Of a DNA stretch of 36,612 bases, positions 1 through 8,374 are shown one piece after another. Position numbers and translations under genes: made by a program. Source of the DNA: Chara braunii (lineage: Eukaryota > Streptophyta > Charophyceae > Charales > Characeae); the NCBI GenBank assembly GCA_003427395.1, contig BFEA01000400.1, positions 1,169,563 to 1,206,174 of the forward strand, given 5' to 3'. Positions within the stretch are counted from its first letter, which is position 1; every line of letters begins with the position of its first letter. The notes below the pieces were generated by a model. It saw only the letters and a list, made by a program, of their open reading frames with translations, was not told where the DNA came from and searched no databases.

Positions 1-87
<87 letters not shown>
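1..87. repeat. (AG)n microsatellite
   Basis: An uninterrupted AG dinucleotide run opens the window and continues for 86-87 bases. It probably extends further left. Exact length in the genome cannot be known from here because such runs are hard to assemble. Confidence 0.98.
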
Positions 88-88
<1 letters not shown>

Positions 89-221
89 GCTGTTCGTCTC
101 GACCCCATTTAATTTTGTCGTTTGGTTTTTGCTCTTCCACTGCTCTTGTTTGTGGATATGTTCGGTGGTTTTCTGGCAAAGAGAGTGGGCAATGGTGGGT
201 TTGTTGTTGAAGGAGAAGCGC
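88..221. other. Unique left flank of the giant repeat
   Basis: This short T-rich stretch is the only sequence between the AG run and the left edge of the 8.15 kb repeat. It has no counterpart next to the right copy, so the shared sequence starts at 222. The bases directly before the edge (AAGCGC) are a possible target-site duplication, but I could not find them after 27874. No gene is recognised here. Confidence 0.6.
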
Positions 222-767
222 TGTCGAGCGCATCGGTCCGGCACCGCACGTGGCAGCGCGGGACCCTCTCGGCCGCATCACGCAGAAGTTGGACCAACCT
301 CGTCACGGATACACAGATGGAGCTTCCTTAGGCCGCTCCGGCCGAGTGCGCCAGCCATACCTCTCGCGAGCCCCTACGACAGGATAGGGTCTACTTGAGG
401 CACGACTTACCTCCACCTTACGGGAGCTATCNCCTCCCTTCTGTGGGCGTACCCCCGCCGAGCCACCAGTCCACAGTATGAAATCTACTCGGTTGCAATC
501 GCAGAGGTGGACCAGCCGAGGGCGTTTCTCGTTCGCTGTAGCATAGGGGGTACACGCGGTAATACGCCTATCGGACCCACACGCGGGTCGACATCTTGGG
601 GGGCTGAAATCCCAAGCGTGGCTCGACGTCGGTTGACTAGGACGCATCCCACACACCACACGCACACCACTCTACGAACACAAAAACAATACATACGCGC
701 GCGCACACATTGCACAAACGACATAACACGAACAACGCGACAACGCTCTTAGTCCCTCGGTAACCAA

Positions 768-1710
768 CCCATAACTTTTCGATGCGGAAATCGGATGGGC
801 GTCGCGCGCGAGACTTAGTATAAAAACCGCGCAGACGCAGGGCTAACTCATATTGACTCGCAATGCAAACATACGCAAGCAGTTGCAATGATGACGTACT
901 ATGTCGTGCCCATAATCGTGCGGCCCTCATTAATTTCGAGGGTCGTATTCGACACTCAAGTGTCAGCTGACACACGCCTTGAGGGTTAATCTCTCGACGT
1001 TGGACAACCGCCGTGCGCAGTTGGAGACCACACCCTCTTCTGCACCCTATGCAGAGGGGTTGAGTAGACAACTTTAAGCTGTCGTGGCGGTCGAACATCA
1101 AGGGGTTTGACTTTGACGGCCGCAACGGACAATAACGTTCAACTATGAAAACGCAAAAAGGAGACTCACTCCAACCCTCATTAGCTGATGGCCCTCAAAA
1201 ATGGAAAGGGGGTGGATAAGCCCAAACGACGCGCGCGCGGAGGAGGTTCGGTATCCTACCCATAGGCTACCCGGCGTCCGGGATAATGAGGCCCGTACGC
1301 GGATTCCCAAAGGCTAACTGGGGCTAGTCCTCCGCCCACGTGCCGCGTCACGTTACCAAGACCCCAAGTTTACTGGCCGTGTCGCGCTCGTGATCTCGCC
1401 GCCTGACCCATAACTATTTTAGCGCGGGATGTGACAAGTGCCGAGCGCGAACTTAGTATAAGATCGCGAGGGCGCTGGGCTTACACATACTATCTCGGTA
1501 TGCAGTTCTACGCGAGTAACCGCGATGACGGCGCATTGTGTAGTGCCCACACCCAGATGGCTTACTCTGAGCCAAGGGGTCATCTCTCGACGCTCAGGCG
1601 TAGGCAGAAGCGCGAGCCAACGGGGGTAACCCTTTAGCGCGCACAAAACCGGCCTGAGGGCCTTGCCGTCTTCTGCACCATGAGGTGTCCCAACGGGTGC
1701 GGGGCAGGAC
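768..1710 (+). repeat. Two diverged copies of a TATA-containing module
   Basis: Positions 768-1080 and 1407-1710 share a series of anchors in the same order: CCCATAACT, ACTTAGTATAA (813 and 1451), ATCTCTCGACG (989 and 1582) and TCTTCTGCACC (about 1035 and 1669). This is an old internal duplication about 600-640 bp apart. The shared TATAA lies in GC-rich sequence and reads on the plus strand, opposite to gag-pol. Promoter function is a guess. The same pair occurs in the right copy at about 20286-21230. Confidence 0.5.
954..983. repeat. Nested palindrome in the first TATA module
   Basis: GTGTCAGCTGACAC at 960-973 is a perfect 14-base palindrome. It is enclosed by CTCAAG (954-959) and CTTGAG (978-983), which pair with each other, so the whole can fold as a hairpin or cruciform. 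In the right copy one central base differs but the 5-bp GTGTC/GACAC arms and the outer CTCAAG/CTTGAG arms are kept. Confidence 0.6.
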
Positions 1711-1954
1711 GGCCTCTAGGGCAGGAGGGAGTTTGGAGCGGTGGTGAGTTGTCTGGCGCATCACCAGCAACACGCTGACCCTTCCGCCCGGAACTTTATC
1801 GTTCCACCAAAATGAATCGCAACAAGGAAAAAAAACTAGAATTNGCGNGGGNNCCCCCCCCCCCCCCTTTTATATTCACCCCAACCTTTGACTGACCCTT
1901 AGTACGCGGGCGCTTCAGGCCACGCTAGCTCTACACGTAGGTACACATGCACTG

Positions 1955-1958
<4 letters not shown>

Positions 1959-1986
<28 letters not shown>
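1959..1986. repeat. (TA)n microsatellite after a C homopolymer
   Basis: A TA dinucleotide run follows a run of about 14 C at 1855-1868. The right copy has the same arrangement with a shorter TA run (21478-21496), so this tract has changed length since the copies separated. Confidence 0.9.
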
Positions 1987-1991
<5 letters not shown>

Positions 1992-2361
1992 AGGTGGATA
2001 ATTATGTGACGATCACTTCTCACAGTCATAGTGCGTCTCCTCCTAGCCATACATATATATGCGACCATAAGGCATCCCAACCAAACCCCAAGTCTTTGAA
2101 CATACCTGCAATCACATCAAAAATCAGACAAGAGTCCACGCACTACGCGGAGTCAACTCCAACCAGTTCCTATACTCATACCCCTCGCTTTAGCCATGCA
2201 AACCCCAACCTCCAGCCAACCAACCTCCATTAAATACTCAGTACCTTTCTTAAATGGCCATTCAATAAAAGTCCGGGAAAAAACCCTTAACAAATAAAAA
2301 GATCACCAGGGCTAAAGCCTTTTAGGTTGAGTATGGGAAGCGAGTAGGAATTGAGTCGTGA

Positions 2362-2421
2362 GCCGATGAATCGGCAACCGACCTGTTATAAGTGATAACA
2401 GAAAGTGATCCTTGTAGGATC
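2362..2421. repeat. Cluster of three small hairpins, left copy
   Basis: Three hairpins stand almost back to back: GCCGA/TCGGC with loop TGAA (2362-2375), TGTTAT/ATAACA (2384-2400) and GATCCT/AGGATC with loop TGT (2407-2421). All three recur in the right copy (21872-21931) and third copy (34407-34466). Several differences fall in loops: TGAA/CGAA in the first and TGT/CTT in the third, with the stem unchanged. Function unknown. Confidence 0.7.
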
Positions 2422-2667
2422 AAGCTGACACTAGCCCAAGTCCTGAATCGAATGTTCAAGAAAAGTCTGTACCATGAGACAAGTCAAGGCCCAAACTAAA
2501 ACATCAGCCTTTGGGGATGAATCTTCATAGTACATCCTCACTCATAGCTATATGCCAACTAAGTCTAAGCCTATCTCTATGTCAGTGCCCAAAGCAAAGG
2601 TAGACTAATGGCAGAATCTCCCCTATTTAGGGTGGATTGTCAGAATCGCCACCTATCGAAATATAAT

Positions 2668-3030
2668 CTGACTTCTCTAAATCACAAAAAATTCGCCAGC
2701 GCTTCCCGTAGGAAAAGTGTCTTTTCAAAATTTATATCAGCCAAAATACAAATCGGAAACAGCCGTTGACTTTCCAAAGTCCAAGTTTTGTCTCACTCCT
2801 TGATTTAGCAAAAATTTGGGCAGCACTCCGTTTAGAAAAAAAGACTTTCCAGATTTTCACTAAGTCATATATGAATTTTAGATAAGCTAAACTCAGAAAG
2901 TCAAGGTTTTGACAAACTCCTTGGATTTGCAGAAATTTCGGCAGCGCTTCCCGTAGGGAAAGAAGCTTACCTGAATTTATACAAAGTCAAGTATAACAAA
3001 AAGTCCCAGAAAATGCGAGCATCGATCTAG
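2668..3030. repeat. Three tandem units of about 122 bp
   Basis: The motif CAGCGCTTCCCGTAGG or its variants recurs at 2698, 2821 and 2942, each preceded by a conserved AACTCCTTGATTTAGCAAA-like stretch. The spacing is 123 and 121 bp. In units one and three TTCCC and GGGAA or GGAAA arms surround a GTA loop, giving another small hairpin. The units are diverged from one another but the set is conserved in the right and third copies. About 122 bp is close to 41 codons. In the third copy the minus strand stays open across all units, but not in the other two. Confidence 0.7.
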
Positions 3031-3273
3031 GTAAAAAAACTTAGCTTAGAAACTGCAGGAATTGACCTAACTCCTATTGCTCTAGCACGAGGCGAGCCTT
3101 AAAAGCAACTACCTGTCAATCTGACACTCAACCCAAGTAGTAGCGTCACTCAGTCTCATGCAGGGCAACCCATAAAGGTAAGTAGTCTCACCTCCCTAAG
3201 TCAAATTTGCAAACAATAGTTCGTAATATCTCGATGCTTTATTCCCTTATACCCAGCTTACATAGGGCATAAA

Positions 3274-4098
3274 GTCAGGCCGTCCAATCTTATGGAACTT
3301 GCTTGACTCAGCCAATGAGTATACACGAACAAGTTGCACAACTACTTCTCTCTTCCTTTTGGGCATATGACTAGGCCGTTCATCTTAGAACAAGGCTTAG
3401 TCGCCCAGAACTGTTTAATATCCAAATTATATATACTTCTCTGAGCTTGGTTTTCAACAACTGGGCATAAGACTTAGCCATTCATCTTAGAACAAGGCTC
3501 AGCCTGCCCAGGGTTACCTTCAAGTATACTCTTAATTATACTCTCTTCATCTTATGATAAGCTATAGCCAGGCCGTTCAATCTTATGGAACCCATGCATG
3601 ACTAGCTTGTTCATAGATAGGATAGTATAAAATATAGCCAATTTTTAACCCTTTGGGTTCCAGTATGTGCGAGGTATTGGGCCAGACTGCCCAATCTTAT
3701 GGAGCAGGTGTGGTCCTCTGCCAGGTTCGTTTCTCTCTGATCCGCTGTGTATCGCATGAGTCCAAGGCCGTCCAATCTTATGGACATGCCCTGCCCTCAA
3801 CAAGGATTATCCCCTCAGAATAAAACAAGAGGGGGGCTGAGCCGTCCAATCTTATGGACTTGCTCAGACCTCCTCGATCAGAAACAAAAGAAACAAAACA
3901 AACCCCAATCAAACATGGCAACCAAACCCTCCAATCTTATGGTACAGGTTTGGCCCCTGAAAAGTCAGCCACAGTCAAGCCCTCACAATTCAGAGTCATT
4001 TGACCCTCGAATCTTATGGAACTGGTCTGACTCTCCATGCAATTCAAAAAATAAAACACAGCGGTGAGGCCGTCCAATCTTATGGATTTGGTCTGACC
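3274..4098. repeat. Array of ten hairpins with a shared loop, left copy
   Basis: Ten hairpins lie at about 3274-3307, 3369-3402, 3471-3503, 3561-3606, 3679-3715, 3766-3790, 3829-3875, 3922-3953, 3992-4034 and 4063-4098. Nearly all share an inner part such as GTCCA-ATCTTA-TGGAC or GTTC-ATCTTA-GAAC. The outer stems differ: GTCAGGC/GCTTGAC, GACTAGGCC/GGCTTAGTC, CTGAGC/GCTCAG, CCAAACC/GGTTTGG and others. The seventh is longest, with GAGG, GG and CTGAGC arms pairing with GCTCAG, CC and CCTC. Stem sequence varies while pairing and loop are kept. No protein-coding role is seen. Confidence 0.85.
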
Positions 4099-4382
4099 CC
4101 ATATGACCCATTCACGCTCAAGCAAAACCACCTTTCACCCACCCTTTCCCCAGATGCAACCCCTTGTGTTCACAATCTGCCTTCAGGCAATCAACAACAC
4201 TGAAACTGCGATTGCACACACATTCCTTTATTTAGTCTTACTTGTGTACTGTCAGTTGAACCAAAGTCAAAATAGGGGTGCACACAGTATACTCAGCCAA
4301 CATAACAGGACATACAAGTAGGGGTTATACCAGGAGGTATAAAGCGAAAACAAAAGGTCACCTTTCAGTTCCCTGCCTCCAA

Positions 4383-4505
4383 AGCCTCGCCTAGGCTCCG
4401 GCAGAGCTCCCGCAATCGGTGGGGCAAACCTCCCACAGAGGCCTTGGCACGGATTACGGGTTGCAATCCCGCCTGCCGCCTTCCTCTCAGAACTAACAGA
4501 CTAGA
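4383..4505. promoter_or_regulatory. Covarying hairpin and adjacent highly conserved block
   Basis: At 4383-4397 AGCCT and AGGCT pair around a 5-base loop. The matching hairpin in the third copy is ACTCC-region sequence with arms AACTC and GAGTT (36433-36447), so three of five pairs changed on both sides. The next 110 or so bases, from TCCGGCAGAGCTCCC onward, differ from the third copy at only a handful of positions, while neighbouring sequence is visibly far more diverged. The block also contains GTGGG/CCCAC and CGGG/CCCG arms. A regulatory or structural-RNA role is inferred from conservation only. Confidence 0.5.
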
Positions 4506-5823
4506 CTTAGAGTAAGAAGGGAAAAAGGAGAAAAGTTTAGACTCTCAGATCCAAGAGGGGTGCAGTCAGACTCGCAGGAGAGGGCCTCGATATCTTCAGT
4601 CGCCTGAGGGCCCCGCAATGGCAGCCAAAACGCTCCGCCGCTGATCAAACTAACGAAACTTGACCCACCGACGACTTCTCCGATCTGCAGCATTGACCCT
4701 CTTATTGTTGCCTAACCACTCCCCCGGGTCATAACAGCCACGTACCGCTGCTACGCTCAAGTAAAAATACAACCTCAGTCTGCCGACACTGTGTGCCCAG
4801 CAGTTGTGCCCAGCAACATGGCAGGGTCAAACGAAATTCCGCAGTAAACCAATCGTACACAATTAATCAGAGGGGCATGACAGCCGCAGGCCTGTCAGTC
4901 ACCAACCGTGTGAGTCGTGCTAGGGGGAGTAGACAGTCTGCATCCTCAAGGCCCACCTCCACCTCCCCTATTCCGCAGGCTGAGTGACTCACCAGTCAAC
5001 AGGTAAGCCTGCAATTTCACTGCCCTCCTCCCGTTGTTACTTCTCCCTTCTTACCAGCACGACCAAGTCCTTAATGCATCGAGTTGTCAGCGGGGCGGAA
5101 TTCGCCTGATACCATTGGGAAAACAAACAGCAGGCCAACTGCTATAAACAGGGTGACCGACAGCAAGCCAAGGGCCACGGTCAGAGTGGCAATGACGATC
5201 CGCACCACAGGTAAAATCGTACCTCCCCCTTTCGACACTGCAACCCCGCTTTCTCTTGGGTGGCTCCGCACTGCTAACTTAACCCGCGGGGTAGCTCCTC
5301 TCCTTTCTCCCTCTCTCCTGCCTTAGTGAAACAATGGCAGTCTTGACTAGCCATGCTGCCGCAGAGCGGCCGTTGATACCGGCTGTGGAGCGTTCCCCAA
5401 GTCTTGGCAGGCGTTCAACTTGCGATTGGGCTCACACTCCTGCGATCCGTATGGTGGGCCACACACCGGTCGACTGATAGGCCTTCGATTCCGCATCTCC
5501 AGGCCTTTGCCGCCTGTTCCCTTGTCTTCACAGCTCGCACACAGTCAAGCCATCCGTTAGTACAATCAATTATCAGCCATCGGGTGAACTTGCAGGCTCC
5601 CGGTCAACCTCCAGCCATCCTGCTCGCGCTCCCGCCCACCGACCACCGACAAGTGTGCATTCCCACCCGTGTTGCTCACCCCTCCCTACTCGGTAGCTTG
5701 TCTGCTGTTGTCGACACGTTACTGTCCGTCGCCCCACAACGCTCCTGGCCAATCCCCCTTTTGGAGCGCAACTCGTAGCCCTACAACCCTGAATCTTACT
5801 AACTTTCAGTCAAAACTAACGCC

Positions 5824-5897
5824 GAAACCGGTTTCGCCCGACCTCTAAGCCTCAAGGTCGGCCCTCAACTCGACGGGATCGGTCACGATGTGACCGA
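5824..5897. repeat. Three consecutive hairpins or palindromes
   Basis: GAAACCGGTTTC (5824-5835) is a perfect palindrome. CCGACCT (5838-5844) pairs with AGGTCGG (5855-5861). TCGGTCAC (5879-5886) pairs with GTGACCGA (5890-5897) around GAT. In the right copy the third is unchanged (25381-25399), the second keeps pairing through a G-T wobble, and the first is partly broken. Confidence 0.65.
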
Positions 5898-7631
5898 GGT
5901 AGCAATTCTCTCTCTCTCTCACTCCTCCCTCCGCCATTGTACATTGCACTGAATTCCTTTACTAACTTCTACCTTACTAATTTTCGTCCTTTCCTGTCGA
6001 CGGATTCGGGTTCGCGGGGTCTAAACCCCTCTGTCTAACACTTTGTCCCGCTCGATTTCATTGAGAAACGGGCGGGCTACAGAGTTTTAGCCCCTCCATA
6101 GCTCGGCGCAGCTCTCCCTGCGCCTCGCATGCACCTGGACGCGGCTTCCGTCCGGGTTCGCTCAGCCCCCTTTGCTGCCTTGCCATCCGTTCTTCCTTCG
6201 CACCGCTGCGTCTCGTTATCACTCGTTGTGACCCCGCACATATCCGGCGCCAAACACCGCCCCCGTTCACTCGTCGTCCCCACAGTTGTCGTCACCACTT
6301 TATCGTTCCTCCCCGTAGCGCTACTCCCCTTTCACGCCCGATCTCCACGGGAACCGACTGTCGGAAGNGGAANAAAAANNCCCNGNTGCTNACGTTATAT
6401 GCGTTGGCTTCGCGCAGGGGCCACNCNAATCTTNTCNGTATCGTTTCAATTCTNACGGATGTCCCGAAGGACTTCGACCGTGGCCACGCTCCGCGCCCCC
6501 TTCNCAATNTGACGCTTTTAGAGTCACCCANCCTNGCTGGGCCATATACNAACCTGGCCCTCTCTCGAGGCCGGGTACAGACAGGTACCTCCGCCGTATA
6601 CCACAAACCTNCGCAACGANGGGCACCCTNGCCCTCTAGCCNCCCACCTTGTTTTAACGGATACCCCGAAGGGCTAGCCAAAGTAGTGTCACACCCGCGG
6701 CCCTTCAAGACCCNANCACCCAACCACACTNCCGCAAAAATAATANGAACGAAAATAATATAATAACATACATAAAACGAAAAAATCCTAAATCAGGGGC
6801 GGGAACTGCCGGTACCCCCACCGGTCCCGTAGGCCGGGTCCNTCGCCCGCGCCTACTANCAAAACCAAGGGGGAANGGCCTCGTCAGGCNCTCAACCCCT
6901 TCAGTTTTCTTCATGACGCTCCGCNGCTGCCACACCGATGCCCGCTGACCTCGATCCTGAAACCTCCGTAGCAATAGTCCAACACCGTAACCCATAGGGC
7001 TAAGCCCAAGCCTGGGACAAATGAGTGCGGACCTCAATATGAAGTGGTGTCGCGCCGCGCCCCGGCCTGGGAGCCACAGCCTAGGCCTTGCCTACTGCTG
7101 CCGGCATGCCAACATCAGGTACCCGTGCCAGCCTGCTTGGACCACGTCGTGGCCGCCCCGTGCGCCCACTGGCGTGCCTGTCCCACCGTTGATTGCGCAT
7201 GCTAACCCAAAAGCGAGCTCTCGTCCGCTAAACAAGGCCATAGCATGGTCCAGGTCGGTCGACTAAGCCGGCCGCTCACTCAATCAGAAAAATCACTCGC
7301 GCGCCTTAAAACCGCGCGCCCACATACCCTCTAACCTTAGTCAGGACGGGCCCCGGACGCGGCCATACCTCGCCCGACTTATACCGACCAAGCCCATTCT
7401 TTTTTCTGTCACTTGCAAAAACCAAGTCGGATACCCTTGTAAGGGTATTCGCGCCGACAGCGCGGATCTTAGAGCCTGCTGGAGGGTCGGCTTTCTCTCT
7501 ATGATTGAAAGAGAGTGGGCCGCCACTGAATCAGATGATCTTAACGTGTATGGGTAGTTGACCAAAGATCACTTAGTAGGTATTAGGTAAGAAGTTTTAT
7601 TGGTTAGGGTAGGATACGCGGTTGATTTCAG

Positions 7632-7654
7632 TTTTTTTTTTTTTTTTTTTTTTT
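7632..7654. repeat. Poly-T tract of 23
   Basis: A run of 23 T lies about 185 bases upstream of the zinc-knuckle ORF. The right copy has exactly the same length at the matching place, which is unexpected for a homopolymer unless the two copies were homogenised very recently or the assembly copied one into the other. Confidence 0.9.
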
Positions 7655-7838
7655 AAGTTATCATGGTTCAGGGCCAGGTCATCTGCTTAGGTTAAGGGCC
7701 TGAACCACGTTGTCAGTTATTGTCTTATGTCACACTTCTTTCTCTTTCTCTTTCTTCCCCTTTCTCTTTCTTCCCCGTTCTCTTTCTTCCCCCATTCTCC
7801 TCCTCTTCCCTATTGCTTTGACTCCCGTTTCGGTTAGG

Positions 7839-8374
7839 ATGTCGGGTTTTGTGCGAACTTGTTACACGTGTGGATTGGCGGGACACATTCGGAGGGAATG
7901 CCCGAATAGGACACATGGAGGCGGCAATACCTATGCAAATGCAGCAGCAGGAGCAGCGCATCAACCGCTGTTGACGCTTCCAGCTCCTCCGAATACCAAC
8001 ATGCAGGTGCAACCGGTTGTTTACGGTCAAGCGCCTAGGACAAGCTGTTATCCAAGGATGGGTGATAGGGTTGATAAGATTGAGTAAATTGTGAGCAGGC
8101 TCGACGCAACAGATAGGATACTGCAGGAGGAGGAAAAAGCGAAGGAGCAGAAAGAGGAAGAAGAGAGCAAGGCGAAGCGGGATAAGGAGCGTGAGGAGCT
8201 CGAGGCAACCATAGGGAAGCATATGCAGAAGAATTTCGGAGGCATGTACGAGGTGCATTTTTGGAAGAATAAGAAAGGCGAGAATGAGGAATTGAAGAAG
8301 TTGAAAAAGAAGGTGGAGGACCTAGAAGCTGCCGCAGCTAGCACTAGCAATGCGACCATACAAGGAGAGTCGGG
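7839..8374 (+). pseudogene. Truncated 5' part of a Penelope-like element ORF (zinc knuckle and coiled coil)
   Basis: The frame starts at ATG 7839. It encodes a CCHC zinc knuckle near residues 8-21 (C-x2-C-x4-H-x4-C in CYTCGLAGHIRREC), then a Pro/Gln/Ala-rich linker. A TAA at 8085-8087 interrupts it, and the same frame continues as a Lys/Glu-rich coiled coil. Similarity to the right copy stops at about 8374, so nuclease and RT parts are missing here. An earlier in-frame ATG at 7710 would add a hydrophobic Phe/Leu stretch that is only the translated CT-rich leader, so I prefer 7839. The shared stop codon shows the ORF was already broken before the two copies arose. Function in the intact element is probably nucleic-acid binding and self-association. 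Confidence 0.75.

Larger units (their letters stand above)
222..8374 (-). repeat. Left copy of the 8.15 kb direct repeat (3' LTR of the minus-strand element)
   Basis: The copy starts with TGTCGAGCGC at 222 and matches 19740 onward until about 8374, with the offset shrinking from 19518 to 19501 through small indels. By eye the first 3.8 kb differ by a few percent, 3818-4779 is identical, 4780-6807 differs again, and 6808-8261 is identical apart from N bases. It contains no convincing LTR gene. It holds hairpin arrays, tandem repeats, duplicated TATA-like modules and, at its right end, the start of a Penelope-like element on the plus strand. Scattered N bases at 432, 1844-1852 and 6367-6925 show that this copy was hard to assemble. 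Calling it an LTR rests on the TG edge and the primer binding site beside the other copy. Confidence 0.75.

Noticed and set aside
813-823. TATA box as promoter of the gypsy gag-pol
   Set aside because: It points along the plus strand, whereas gag-pol is on the minus strand.
3274-4098. CRISPR-like array because of the repeated core and variable parts
   Set aside because: The repeats are palindromic hairpins with complementary variable arms and irregular spacing, in a eukaryotic retroelement; there are no spacers of constant length and no cas genes.
4493-4693. 66-codon minus-strand frame identical in both copies
   Set aside because: It lies in a tract that is identical at DNA level throughout, so identity of the peptide says nothing about coding; no family likeness.
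5071-5271. 66-codon hydrophobic minus-strand frame present in both repeat copies (also 24580-24780), like a small membrane protein
   Set aside because: About six of roughly ten base differences change the amino acid, so there is no sign of selection on the protein, and no ribosomal or family context.
6129-6763. Overlapping frames on both strands around the N-rich tract, repeated at 25630-26132
   Set aside because: No recognisable motif, frames differ between copies, and ambiguous bases make the left one unreliable.
7725-8258. 177-codon minus-strand frame, identical at 27226-27759
   Set aside because: It is antisense to the zinc-knuckle and coiled-coil ORF; its Leu/Phe and Arg/Glu runs are translations of CT-rich and GA-rich sequence.
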